From Rhodococcus oxybenzonivorans (GTDB taxonomy: Bacteria > Actinomycetota > Actinomycetes > Mycobacteriales > Mycobacteriaceae), in assembly GCF_003130705.1 (NCBI RefSeq), contig NZ_CP021354.1, positions 1,178,001 through 1,242,000 of the forward strand: a stretch of DNA of 64,000 nucleotides, read 5' to 3'. The notes below the pieces were generated by a model that had not been told where the DNA came from, searched no databases, and saw nothing but the letters and a program-made list of their open reading frames with translations. The stretch's first letter is position 1, and each line of letters opens with the position of its first letter. A program made the position numbers and the translations under genes. This document shows positions 8,554-16,155 of the stretch, piece after piece.

Positions 8554-10197
8554 ATGACGTTCGTGATCACGCAACCTTGCTGCAGCGACGCGAGCTGCAT
8601 TCCGGTGTGCCCCGTCGACTGCATCCGCCCGCGTCCGGGAGATCCGCAATACAGCACTACCGAAATGCTGTACATCGACCCCGACACCTGTATCGACTGC
8701 GGTGAATGCGTCAGTGCGTGCCCGGTGGATGCGATCTTCTCCGAGTTCGACCTTGCCGCCACGATGACCCGGTACACCGACGTCAATCGGGGCTACTTCG
8801 AGCGGCACCCACTCGATACGGACACCACCCCCTCGCCGGGCAAGAAGAAGCGTCCGTCGAAAGAGGGTGTCACACTGCGCGTTGCGATCATCGGCACCGG
8901 GCCTTCGGCGTGTTACACGGCTGAAGCACTGTTGCGGCGCGGTGGGGTCGAGATCGATATGTTCGACCGGTTGCCCACACCTTGGGGTCTGGTACGCGGG
9001 GGTGTCGCACCCGATCATCCCAAAACCAAAGGCGTCGCGGACATGTTCGCATCGGAGTTCAGGTCCGCCTCCCTGCAGTTCTTTCTCAATGTCGACGTGG
9101 GCAAGCACGTTTCCCTCGCCGATCTGCGCGAGCACCATCACGCCGTGGTGTATGCGGTCGGTGCATCCGGAGACCGGCGTCTCGACATACCCGGGGAGGA
9201 TCTGCCCGGCAGCCACTCCGCGACGGAGTTCGTAGCCTGGTACAACGGTCACCCCGATTATGCCGACCGGACATTCGATCTGTCGGGGGAGCGCGCGGTA
9301 ATCGTCGGTAATGGCAACGTCGCCCTCGACGTCGCGCGCATCCTCACCCTCGATCCGGACGAGCTGGCCAAGACTGATATTGCCGACCATGCGCTGCAAG
9401 CTTTGCGTAGCAGTAACATTCGAGAGGTCGTCGTACTCGGGCGCCGTGGGCCCATGCAAGCGGCGTACTCGATGCCGGAGTTTTTGGCTCTGGGTTACCT
9501 GCCCGGGGTCGATGTCGTCATCGACGACGCCGAGTTGACGCTCGACCCGGTCAGCCAGGCGATATATGACGATCCAGATATCGAGCCATCGCGCAAGCTC
9601 GCACTGGACCTGGCTCGCGAGTACGCACACAGCGCCCGCACGACCGGTAACAAACAAATCGTTTTCCGGTACCTTGTGTCACCGCGCCATATTCGCGGCG
9701 GCGACCGTGTGGAATCGGTCGAACTCGTCCACAACATTCTCGATGGCGACCTCAATGCGGTGGGCACGGAGTCCACCACGAGTGTGGACACGTCCCTTGT
9801 TCTGAGGTCGGTCGGCTACCGCGGCGAGCCTGTCGCCGACGTGCCGTTCGACGAGCAGCGCGGAGTCATTCCCCACGACCGTGGCCGCGTGACCGGAACG
9901 GTCGGTGTCTACACCGCGGGGTGGATCAAGCGCGGACCGCGGGGCATCATCGGCACCAATCGAGGAGATGCCGAGGAGACCGTCGCGATGCTGCTCGAAG
10001 ATTTCGAGGCCGGCATCCTTCCCGCGCCGAAAGCGGATCGCGCCGCGTTGGCAGAGTTGGTGAAGCGGCGAGGGCCGCAGGTGATCGACAAGGAGCGTTG
10101 GCGGGAGATCGACGCCGCGGAGAAGGCCGCAGGAAGAATTGCAGGCCGGCCCCGCGTCAAACTTCCTGTCATCGACGTCGCTTCGACGAACGATTGA
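8554..10197 (+). CDS. fprB: ferredoxin/ferredoxin-NADP reductase fusion (FprB type)
   Basis: A 547-aa two-domain redox protein. Residues 1 to about 70 form a seven-iron type ferredoxin with the cysteine patterns CSDASCIPVCP and CIDCGECVSACP. From about residue 105 comes an adrenodoxin-reductase-like flavoprotein with the FAD motif IGTGPSACYTAEAL and the NADP site VGNGNVALDVARIL. This architecture matches mycobacterial FprB. It would pass electrons from NADPH to its own ferredoxin domain or to P450s. It lies directly downstream of the crotonase gene and 3.7 kb from the P450, the nearest possible client. Confidence 0.92.
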   Translation: MTFVITQPCCSDASCIPVCPVDCIRPRPGDPQYSTTEMLYIDPDTCIDCGECVSACPVDAIFSEFDLAATMTRYTDVNRGYFERHPLDTDTTPSPGKKKRPSKEGVTLRVAIIGTGPSACYTAEALLRRGGVEIDMFDRLPTPWGLVRGGVAPDHPKTKGVADMFASEFRSASLQFFLNVDVGKHVSLADLREHHHAVVYAVGASGDRRLDIPGEDLPGSHSATEFVAWYNGHPDYADRTFDLSGERAVIVGNGNVALDVARILTLDPDELAKTDIADHALQALRSSNIREVVVLGRRGPMQAAYSMPEFLALGYLPGVDVVIDDAELTLDPVSQAIYDDPDIEPSRKLALDLAREYAHSARTTGNKQIVFRYLVSPRHIRGGDRVESVELVHNILDGDLNAVGTESTTSVDTSLVLRSVGYRGEPVADVPFDEQRGVIPHDRGRVTGTVGVYTAGWIKRGPRGIIGTNRGDAEETVAMLLEDFEAGILPAPKADRAALAELVKRRGPQVIDKERWREIDAAEKAAGRIAGRPRVKLPVIDVASTND

Positions 10198-10301
10198 CAG
10201 GTGGCAACGCGTAGGAGCGCAGAAATCTATGCTCTCGGTCGCAGATTCATTTCATTCGTCTGTTAACATCGTGTGGTTCCTTAAGAAGAAGGGAGCCACT
10301 C

Positions 10302-10637
10302 GTGGTGTTCGATGTCATGCCCCGGTCGCGTCGTGGGGTGTATGGAATAGCGGTCACATCGGAGTTGACCGGAATCGGGCCGCAAACACTGCGGCTGTAC
10401 GAACGGCGCGGATTGCTGACGCCTGCGCGGACCAGCGGCGGAACCCGTCGTTACAGCGAGGAAGATCTGGTTCGCCTCGGACGCATCGCCGAACTTATCG
10501 AAGCTGGCATCAACCTGCCGGGCATACAGCGGATTCTCGACCTCGAAGCGGAGAACGCTGAACTTCTGGGTCGTCTGCACTCGGCCGAACATGGAGGCGA
10601 CCGCCTGAAGGTCGAACGTGAAGAGGCAACCGCCTGA
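10302..10637 (+). CDS. MerR family regulator, HspR-like
   Basis: A 111-aa MerR-type regulator. The winged HTH reads VTSELTGIGPQTLRLYERRGLL then TSGGTRRYSEEDL, and the next segment, ELIEAGINLPGIQRILDLEAEN, closely resembles HspR. The C-terminus is a short helix of the dimerisation type with no cysteine sensor. GTG 10302 is chosen because GAAGGGAG (10287-10294) sits 7 nt before it; ATG 10317 is an alternative. No dnaK operon is adjacent, so it is not the standard heat-shock HspR locus. A perfect 7-bp-arm dyad lies 120 bp downstream of its stop, ahead of the next genes, and is a candidate target. Confidence 0.85.
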   Translation: MVFDVMPRSRRGVYGIAVTSELTGIGPQTLRLYERRGLLTPARTSGGTRRYSEEDLVRLGRIAELIEAGINLPGIQRILDLEAENAELLGRLHSAEHGGDRLKVEREEATA

Positions 10638-10756
10638 CAAGGCGGTACGCGATCGATCGAATCGACAACCAGTATCGTCACTGGCCGGTTCTGCGGGCGC
10701 GTTCTTCCGAGCGTGCAGCGGCCCTTTCGTTATGCATGACACTGCAGATCACAAAA

Positions 10757-10777
10757 ACATCTCGAATTCTGAGATGT
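10757..10777. promoter_or_regulatory. 21-bp dyad, candidate MerR/HspR-like operator
   Basis: Perfect inverted repeat ACATCTC, 7-nt centre, GAGATGT. Its size and symmetry suit a MerR-family dimer. It lies in the 425-bp stretch (10638-11062) between the HspR-like gene and the next genes. Apart from this dyad and the possible promoter below, nothing convincing is seen in that stretch. Confidence 0.4.
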
Positions 10778-10860
10778 CTGGGGTTGTCTATTCTGCCTGG
10801 TCACTCAGTGTTTTCGGAGTCGACTCCAGCCGGGCGTCGCGCTGGGTTTGCGTCGCGGGG

Positions 10861-10888
10861 TTGAACTTCTGTCGTTAACCGATACGAT
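10861..10888 (+). promoter_or_regulatory. possible sigma-A-type promoter
   Basis: TTGAAC (10861-10866), 16-nt spacer, TACGAT (10883-10888), followed by an AT-rich patch unusual for this genome. It would drive the short hydrophobic protein and the ferritin-like gene. Based on consensus inspection only. Confidence 0.3.
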
Positions 10889-11062
10889 AAAATCTATACC
10901 CGCCGGAGCAGATAAATTGCTGAGCAACACTGCGTCGGCGGTGAAACAGCGACACGCTGGCCTTGCAGAAGGCCGCGGCCGGCGTCGCACCGGAAACGCC
11001 AGTTCCGGTGCGTCAGCCCGAAGACCTCTGGCCCAGACTCGACGCAAGACGGGACCTGAACC

Positions 11063-11293
11063 ATGACTCTCGCCGCACATGACGTTTTCCGCCCTCATAC
11101 TCCCCGGCACGCAAAGACTGCTAACGGAACGCCCGACCGGCGCTTCTCCGTGGGAACCGCGTTGACCGCAGGCCTCATTGCAGCCGTACCCGCGGCGACT
11201 GTGACTGGTTCGGTGGTACTTGCCGCCGCTACTGCCACCTCTGTACTGATTGGAGTGATTCTGGCCGCATTTCTCATCTCGAGCGTGATCTGA
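11063..11293 (+). CDS. small hydrophobic membrane protein, unknown function
   Basis: A 76-aa open frame. Residues 1-26 are polar and basic; residues 27-76 are almost wholly Ala/Val/Leu/Ile/Gly, enough for two closely spaced membrane helices or one hairpin. I do not recognise a family. A modest ribosome-binding site (GGGAC) precedes ATG 11063. It stands 41 bp ahead of the ferritin-like gene on the same strand, behind a possible promoter, so the two may form one unit controlled by the HspR-like regulator. Codon composition resembles its neighbours. It could still be a chance frame. Confidence 0.5.
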   Translation: MTLAAHDVFRPHTPRHAKTANGTPDRRFSVGTALTAGLIAAVPAATVTGSVVLAAATATSVLIGVILAAFLISSVI

Positions 11294-11334
11294 CCGATAT
11301 TCGTCCGCCACATCAGCTATCGAAGGAGAAATAT

Positions 11335-12297
11335 ATGACCAGCACCACCACCGCAACGCTGATCACTCAGTTGCGTGCCGTTCTCGACCTCACCAACACC
11401 GAAATCCAGGTAGCAGAGACCCGCATCGCCCAGGCACGCACCGAGGCTGTTCGCCGCGAACTCACGGAGAACGCCGAAAACGGACGTCAGCGCGCCGAGG
11501 TAATCGAACGCGCAATTCGCGACCTCGGCGGTGTTCCCGAGGTTATCGGGCCCTTCCTCGGTCGGCTTGCTGCCGTGCTCAAGGCGATGGCCGAGCAAGC
11601 GCAGCCGTTCGACGAGGCACTGCTGGGCGACCTGGCCCTCGAACATCAACTCCTCGACCGCGCGCGTTACATCAAGGCGCTCGCCACCGTCGCGAAGGAG
11701 CCGGCAGTCATCGGTCTAGCGGACCGATTGATCACAGCGCATTCCGCAACCGTGGACTGGCTTTCGACCGTTCTGGCCGAGGATGCGCTCGGCGGCCCGG
11801 CAGCGCTGCGGCGCACGCCGTTCCAGGCCGCTGCCGGAAGCACGATTCGGCTGCTCAACGTCCCGGTCACCTGGTCGGCGCGCGGAATCGATCGAGCATT
11901 GGACACGGCCCGCACCACACCGCCCCTGCTCAGTGCGTTGCTCAGCCGCGGCGCTCACGCCGGCGATGTCGCAGTCAAGACGTTGGCCGCCTCGCGGGAT
12001 GCCGCCCTCGAAACTGCGGAGAGTGTGACCCGCCGGGAAGGCGCGAGCGGTGTCGCCGACGCCATCCATTCGGCTCGCGCCGCGGGTGGTGTCGTGGATC
12101 CGGGCGAGCTTCCGATCGACGACTACGACGACCTGAACGTGTCGCAGGCCGTCGCTGCGGTCAGGGAACTCACCGATCCCGCCGATGTGCGCACGGTCGT
12201 CGCCTACGAGGAAGCGCACAAGAATCGGCACGGCATCGTCTCCGCCGCCCAAACCCATCTCGCGTCCATCGCGCAGGAAGTCGCCGGCATCCGCTGA
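11335..12297 (+). CDS. ferritin-like helical-bundle protein
   Basis: A 320-aa, Ala/Glu-rich, nearly all-helical protein. The first ~140 residues look like a ferritin-like four-helix bundle: AEVIERAIRDLGG with ALEHQLLDRARYI and AHSATVDWL spaced as in DUF892-like and related families. Whether a true di-metal site exists is unclear. Residues 150-245 continue as amphipathic helices (SARGIDRALDTA, AGDVAVKTLAASRDAALE), suggesting surface or lipid association. The C-terminus contains an acidic GELPIDDYDDLNVSQAVAAV segment. A strong AAGGAG precedes ATG 11335. Possible roles are stress or storage functions, including association with lipid inclusions. The exact family is not certain. Confidence 0.75.
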   Translation: MTSTTTATLITQLRAVLDLTNTEIQVAETRIAQARTEAVRRELTENAENGRQRAEVIERAIRDLGGVPEVIGPFLGRLAAVLKAMAEQAQPFDEALLGDLALEHQLLDRARYIKALATVAKEPAVIGLADRLITAHSATVDWLSTVLAEDALGGPAALRRTPFQAAAGSTIRLLNVPVTWSARGIDRALDTARTTPPLLSALLSRGAHAGDVAVKTLAASRDAALETAESVTRREGASGVADAIHSARAAGGVVDPGELPIDDYDDLNVSQAVAAVRELTDPADVRTVVAYEEAHKNRHGIVSAAQTHLASIAQEVAGIR

Positions 12298-12310
12298 CGA
12301 TTCGTAGAAG

Positions 12311-12345
12311 AATTCCGCCGGTCCCCACAGGGGGCCGGCGGAATT
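12311..12345. terminator. bidirectional terminator hairpin
   Basis: A 16-bp stem (12311-12326 with 12330-12345, one G-U pair) and a 3-nt loop, between the convergent ferritin-like gene and the lipoprotein gene. AATT at the outer end of both arms gives A/T-rich flanks in both directions. Confidence 0.85.
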
Positions 12346-12355
12346 GTCGGTGAGG

Positions 12356-12706
12356 TCAGCAGGTGCCGGTTTTGGCAGCGTCGTACGCCCTGACCATCTG
12401 ATCCTTACGTTCTTGCGGGGCGTCTTTCCATTCCGGGGTGAGGGCCGACTGGTCGAAGAGGTCGCTCAGAGCCTTCGTGCGGTCGAACGGTTCGCCGATC
12501 TGCTGCGCTCGGGCTTCGGCACTGTTCGCGTACTGGAGCAGGCCCGCGCACAGGTCAGCGACGGCGGGAAGGTCGGCGGCCGCTGCCTCCGCCGCCTCGG
12601 TGGTTGCGCTCACCTCGGTGTCGGTGTCGGTGTCGGTCGATTCGGAACTGCACGCTCCCAGGAACAGGACGGCAGGGATCAGCAGCGCAACGATGGTTCG
12701 GGTCAT
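12356..12706 (-). CDS. small lipoprotein, unknown function
   Basis: A 116-aa secreted lipoprotein: basic N-terminus, hydrophobic core and lipobox FLGAC with the lipidated cysteine at residue 19, then a Ser/Thr/Asp-rich linker (STDTDTDTEVSATTEAAEA) and a small mature domain with two further cysteines (CAGLLQY and the C-terminal TGTC). The frame is open upstream to 12847 but the signal peptide fixes the start at ATG 12706. It is probably monocistronic, ending at the shared terminator. No family recognised. Confidence 0.75.
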   Translation of the reverse strand: MTRTIVALLIPAVLFLGACSSESTDTDTDTEVSATTEAAEAAAADLPAVADLCAGLLQYANSAEARAQQIGEPFDRTKALSDLFDQSALTPEWKDAPQERKDQMVRAYDAAKTGTC

Positions 12707-12797
12707 GCGAAATACATACCAGAGCTGCCGACCACGCCGTGTCGTCCGGTTCGCCACGATCGGGGAGCGGGCGCGTCTTCCGCGGAAGACCTCGTGC

Positions 12798-13562
12798 TCA
12801 GCTGATCTTGCGCCGGTAGATGGCGGTCGCGAAGGCGTAGGCGACAACGAGGATGCCGACCAGCCACCCGAGAGCGATCCAGATGTCAGTGCCGACGGGT
12901 TGCTGGGCGAACAGTGCTCGGATGGTGTTCACGACGTAAGTCACGGGCTGGTTCTCGGCGAACCATGCGACCGGTCCGGGCATCGAGTCGGTAGGCACGA
13001 AGGCCGAGCTGATGAACGGCAGGAAGATCAGCGGGTAGCTGAACGCGCTCGCGCCGTCGATCGTCTTCGCCGAGAGTCCGGCAATCACGGCGATCCAGGT
13101 CAGCGCGAGGGTGAACAAAATCAGGATGCCCGCGACCGCGAGCCAGGCGGCCACGGATGCTCCGGTGCGGAACCCCATGATCAGCGCGACACCGGTGACG
13201 ATCGTGACCGAGACCAGGTTCGCGGCCACGGACGTGAGCACATGCGCCCACAGCACACTCGACCTCGCGATCGGCATGGATTGAAAGCGTTCGAATATGC
13301 CGCCCTGCATGTCGAGGAACAGTCGGTACGCGGTGTACGCGACGCCGGACGCGATCGTGATGAGCAAGATGCCGGGGAGCATGTAGGTGCCGTACGACTG
13401 GTCGGATCCGGTGTTGATCGCGCCGCCGAAGACGTAGGTGAACAGCAGCATCAGCGCGATCGGGGTGACCGCGGTAGCGACGATCGTGTCGGGGCTGCGG
13501 AGGATGTGCTGCAGCGAGCGGCCGGTGAGGACGCCGGTGTCGCCGAGGACATGGGTGGTCAT
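12798..13562 (-). CDS. ABC-2 type transporter permease (DrrB-like)
   Basis: A 254-aa integral membrane protein with about six hydrophobic segments and the ABC-2 signature order: a cytoplasmic N-terminus (SLQHILRSPDTIVATAVTPIAL), then YMLPGILLITIASGVAYTAYRLFLDMQGGIFERFQSMPI. It is the membrane half of a drug or lipid exporter of the DrrAB kind. Its start overlaps the ATPase stop by 4 bases, so stoichiometric expression is likely. The exported substrate is unknown. Confidence 0.9.
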   Translation of the reverse strand: MTTHVLGDTGVLTGRSLQHILRSPDTIVATAVTPIALMLLFTYVFGGAINTGSDQSYGTYMLPGILLITIASGVAYTAYRLFLDMQGGIFERFQSMPIARSSVLWAHVLTSVAANLVSVTIVTGVALIMGFRTGASVAAWLAVAGILILFTLALTWIAVIAGLSAKTIDGASAFSYPLIFLPFISSAFVPTDSMPGPVAWFAENQPVTYVVNTIRALFAQQPVGTDIWIALGWLVGILVVAYAFATAIYRRKIS

Positions 13563-14353
13563 CGGGCTTCCTTTCCTGCTGGGACGGTGGTGTCACCGAC
13601 GAGGGCGAGGAAGACGTCCTCGAGGGAGGGCTGCTTCTCGATGTACTCGACCTTGGCGGGCGGAAGGAGCTGCTCGAGCTCGGCGAGGGTGCCGTTCTGA
13701 ATGATGATGCCCTGGTGGAGAATTGCGATGCGGTCGGCGAGCTGCTCGGCCTCGTCGAGGTGCTGGGTGGTCAGCAGTACGGTCGTGCCGGTCCTGGCGA
13801 GTTCCTTGACCGTCTGCCACACCTCGATCCGGGCCTGCGGGTCCAGCCCAGTGGTGGGTTCGTCGAGGAAGATGATCGGCGGGTTCCCGATCAGGCTCAT
13901 TGCGATGTCGAGCCGGCGTCGCATGCCACCGGAGTACGTCGTCGCCTTGCGGTTCCCCGCTTCGGTGAGCGAGAAGCGGGCGAGCATGTCGTCGGCGATC
14001 GCACCCGGATTCTTCAGGTGGCGCAGCTTGGCGACCAGCACGAGGTTCTCCCGGCCGGTGAGCACTTCATCGATCGCGGCGAATTGGCCTGTCAGACTGA
14101 TCGACTCGCGTACCTCGCCGGGCTTCGCAGCGACGTCGAAGCCGTGGATCGTGGCGGTGCCCGCGTCGGCCTTCAACAGCGTTGACAGGATTCGCACCAG
14201 CGTGGTCTTGCCCGCACCGTTCGAGCCGAGAAGCGCGAAGATGCTCCCCGCGGTCACGTCGAAGTCGACTCCCCGCAACACCTGCAAGTCCTTGAACGAT
14301 TTCACGATGCCCCGCACTCGGATCGCCGGTTCGAGCGCCTGATCGGCGGTCAT
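13559..14353 (-). CDS. ABC transporter ATP-binding protein (DrrA-like)
   Basis: A 264-aa ABC ATPase. Walker A is GSNGAGKTT, the signature motif is YSGGMRRRLDIA and Walker B is IIFLDEPTTGLDP, with a Q-loop at LTGQFAA. The C-terminal tail (EKQPSLEDVFLALVG) is typical of the DrrA/NatA drug-exporter branch. The start ATG 14353 overlaps the DUF1048 stop (ATGA); a longer open frame upstream is a shadow. It pairs with the permease immediately downstream. Confidence 0.92.
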   Translation of the reverse strand: MTADQALEPAIRVRGIVKSFKDLQVLRGVDFDVTAGSIFALLGSNGAGKTTLVRILSTLLKADAGTATIHGFDVAAKPGEVRESISLTGQFAAIDEVLTGRENLVLVAKLRHLKNPGAIADDMLARFSLTEAGNRKATTYSGGMRRRLDIAMSLIGNPPIIFLDEPTTGLDPQARIEVWQTVKELARTGTTVLLTTQHLDEAEQLADRIAILHQGIIIQNGTLAELEQLLPPAKVEYIEKQPSLEDVFLALVGDTTVPAGKEAR

Positions 14354-14742
14354 GGCCGGTTCTCCGTTTCCGGCGCGTTCACGCCCTCGTCGGCGGCCTT
14401 GTCGAGGGCGTCCGTCAGGCGCTTGCGCTCCTTGTTGATCCATCGGCCGTCCGAGTAGTTCTGGATGAAAGTGTCTGCGAATTCGACTGGGTCGTCCCCG
14501 ACGATGCCGCGGATCGGGGTGCCGTCGGCGGCGGCGCGCTCGATCAGGTCGGCGAGGTCCTCGAGCATCTGGATGAGCACATCGCCCTTGACGATCGATC
14601 CGGCGTACATGAAGTAGCGTTCGATCCCGTCGATCCCGGTTCGGTAGCTCGTGGGAAGCTGTTCCTTGCGAGCTTTGTACCGGCGCCAGCGCTTCTTGTC
14701 CTCGAACAAACCTGTGATCTGCTCGATCCATCGTGCGGCCAT
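14350..14742 (-). CDS. DUF1048 family protein
   Basis: A 130-aa protein of the DUF1048 family, soluble and highly charged, with the family segments WIEQITGLFEDKKRWRRYKAR and FADTFIQNYSDGRWINKERKRL. Family members recur beside PadR regulators and ABC-2 exporters in Gram-positives; their function is unproven. ATG 14742 is preceded by GGAGAG. It begins 2 bp after the PadR stop and overlaps the ATPase start, the tight order PadR-DUF1048-ATPase-permease pointing to an accessory role in the exporter system. Confidence 0.85.
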   Translation of the reverse strand: MAARWIEQITGLFEDKKRWRRYKARKEQLPTSYRTGIDGIERYFMYAGSIVKGDVLIQMLEDLADLIERAAADGTPIRGIVGDDPVEFADTFIQNYSDGRWINKERKRLTDALDKAADEGVNAPETENRP

Positions 14743-14744
14743 GA

Positions 14745-15095
14745 TTACTCTCCTTCGCTTCGTGGGTGCTCGATGTGCTGGTGGAGCTGGTCGATCCGCT
14801 CTGCGAGGAAGGTCCACGTCTTCCAGAATTCTTGGAGGTACCCGCCACCGTGTGGGTTGAGCGAGTACACCTTGCGCGGCGGACCCTTCTCGGACGGGAC
14901 CTTCTCCACGTCGACGAGACCTCGCTGCTCGATCCTGACCAGCAGGGCGTAGATGGTGCCCTCGGCGATCTCGGAGAAACCCTGCTCGCGAAGTCGCGCC
15001 GTGATCTCGTAGCCGTACGCCGGCCGCGCGGCCAGGATCGCCAGGACGATGCCCTCGAGCGTGCCCTTGAGCATCTCGGTCATCTGCTTGCCCAT
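14745..15095 (-). CDS. PadR family transcriptional regulator
   Basis: A 116-aa PadR-type winged-helix repressor: MLKGTLEGIVLAILAARPAYGYEI and EGTIYALLVRIEQRGLVDVE followed by GPPRKVYSL, then one C-terminal dimerisation helix (PadR-s2 type). It is the first gene of the operon. Such proteins usually autoregulate and are released by the compounds the exporter removes. The dyad over its predicted promoter (15117-15150) supports autoregulation. GGAGGG precedes the start. Confidence 0.9.
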   Translation of the reverse strand: MGKQMTEMLKGTLEGIVLAILAARPAYGYEITARLREQGFSEIAEGTIYALLVRIEQRGLVDVEKVPSEKGPPRKVYSLNPHGGGYLQEFWKTWTFLAERIDQLHQHIEHPRSEGE

Positions 15096-15116
15096 CGGAC
15101 CCTCCTTCCGGCTACT

Positions 15117-15166
15117 CAGTGTTAATGACTACCACTAGATAGTAACGCTGAATACCGTTTGCGCAA
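15117..15166 (-). promoter_or_regulatory. promoter and dyad operator of the PadR-exporter operon
   Basis: On the minus strand TTGCGC (15161-15166) and TACTAT (15139-15144) are separated by 16 nt, a plausible -35/-10 pair. An imperfect inverted repeat CAGTGTTA (15117-15124) / TAACGCTG (15143-15150), 7 of 8 positions matching, overlaps the -10, where a repressor would block transcription. PadR is the obvious candidate ligand. Confidence 0.5.
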
Positions 15167-15304
15167 GAGGGTTGATGCAACGAATTCAGAAGGGGGTTCG
15201 GAGCGTTGAGGCTCCGGCAGCTGCGGGCGTTGACGTTCGACGCGCAGAGCAGCCCGGCTGCGGGCACCTGTCAGATGGCAGGGCGAGATGTTTTCACGAA
15301 CGCG

Positions 15305-16108
15305 TCAGGCAGGACCCAGCGTGTAATCGATGCCCGGTCGATCGCCCTTGCCCTTGAGCCAGCGTCCAGGAAGGCGGCCGGCGAGTTCCCCGAGGGGGCC
15401 GACGGCTGCGCTCAAAACCGCGACTGTGTCCTGTAGCAGATCGATGCTCGCGCTCATCCGCTCGAGATTCGGCGCCAGTGCGGTCAAGGTTTCCGAGAGC
15501 GCGACGATCTGGTCGAGCGGTCCGCCCTCGGCGATCAGCCGTTCGAAAGCGCCACCCTCCGACAGCAGCGTGTCGAGGATCCCGTTCTCGGCCAGGGCGC
15601 GGTCCACGATGCCGCCCTGCGCGGTGAGTCGCTCGACGGCGCCGTCGGCGGCTGTGAGTCGTTCGAGGGGGCCTTGCTCGGCGGTGAGGCGGTCGAGCAG
15701 TCCATCCTTGGCGAGTAGACGCTCGAGCGTGCCGTCCTCGGCGAGAACGCGGTCGAGTGGGCCGTCCTTCGCGAGCACCCGGTCGAGCGGTCCGCCGGGT
15801 TCGAGGAGCCGTTCGAGGGTGCCACCTTCGGAGGTCAGCCGGTCGACCGGGCCACCCGGCGCAAGCAGTCGATCGAGGGGTCCTCCGGGCTGGAGTGCTT
15901 GTCCGAGTGGCCTGTCGTTCGCCGCCAGTGAGGACAGCTGACTGATCATCTGCAGCGGGCTGCCGGAAGCGCCCATGCCGGTGACCACTCCGGTGCCTGC
16001 TACCGCTGTGCGCACCGTCGCCAAGGTGGCCTCGGCGATTCCGAGTCCGACATCGGCCGCCGCAAGTCCGGCGCGCACCGGGAGGGCCAGCAACGAGACC
16101 ACGTTCAT
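15305..16108 (-). CDS. decapeptide-repeat protein, unknown function
   Basis: A 267-aa protein with three parts. Residues 1-74 are hydrophobic/Ala-rich without a clear signal peptide. Residues 75-204 are thirteen uninterrupted decapeptides of the form [GD]G-x-[LV]-[DE]-R-[LV]-[LT]-A-x, such as GGPLDRLLAP and DGTLERLLAK. Residues 205-267 are helical (ALSETLTALAPNLERMSASI) with a basic patch (RWLKGKGD). ATG 16108 is the natural start; upstream frame is shadow. I know no named family with this period. The regular phasing predicts an extended helical or solenoid array with alternating acidic and basic faces. It follows the SugE-like exporter gene by 47 bp and may share its transcript. Confidence 0.75.
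   Translation of the reverse strand: MNVVSLLALPVRAGLAAADVGLGIAEATLATVRTAVAGTGVVTGMGASGSPLQMISQLSSLAANDRPLGQALQPGGPLDRLLAPGGPVDRLTSEGGTLERLLEPGGPLDRVLAKDGPLDRVLAEDGTLERLLAKDGLLDRLTAEQGPLERLTAADGAVERLTAQGGIVDRALAENGILDTLLSEGGAFERLIAEGGPLDQIVALSETLTALAPNLERMSASIDLLQDTVAVLSAAVGPLGELAGRLPGRWLKGKGDRPGIDYTLGPA
15497..15886 (-). repeat. 13 x 30-bp in-frame coding repeats (decapeptide array)
   Basis: Codes for residues 75-204 of the decapeptide-repeat protein. Period is exactly 30 bp with no insertion or slip. Copies differ at many bases but keep Gly at position 2, a hydrophobic residue at 4, an acidic residue at 5 and mostly Arg at 6, which points to selection on the protein and not recent DNA amplification. 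A degenerate extra copy (DRPLGQALQP) may precede it. Confidence 0.85.
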
Positions 16109-16155
16109 ACGATTACTGTAACCCGCGACACACAAGCATTTCGCGGCTCGGGCAC

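Noticed and set aside
10848..11066. 72-codon frame with TTG start overlapping the small hydrophobic gene by ATGA
   Set aside because: No ribosome-binding site, Arg-rich unstructured C-terminus, and the possible promoter lies inside it. The overlap is probably chance, though the leucine-rich start keeps some doubt.
15497..15886. CRISPR-like or satellite array
   Set aside because: The 30-bp period is entirely in-frame coding, without spacers, and copies diverge at silent sites; it is a protein repeat.
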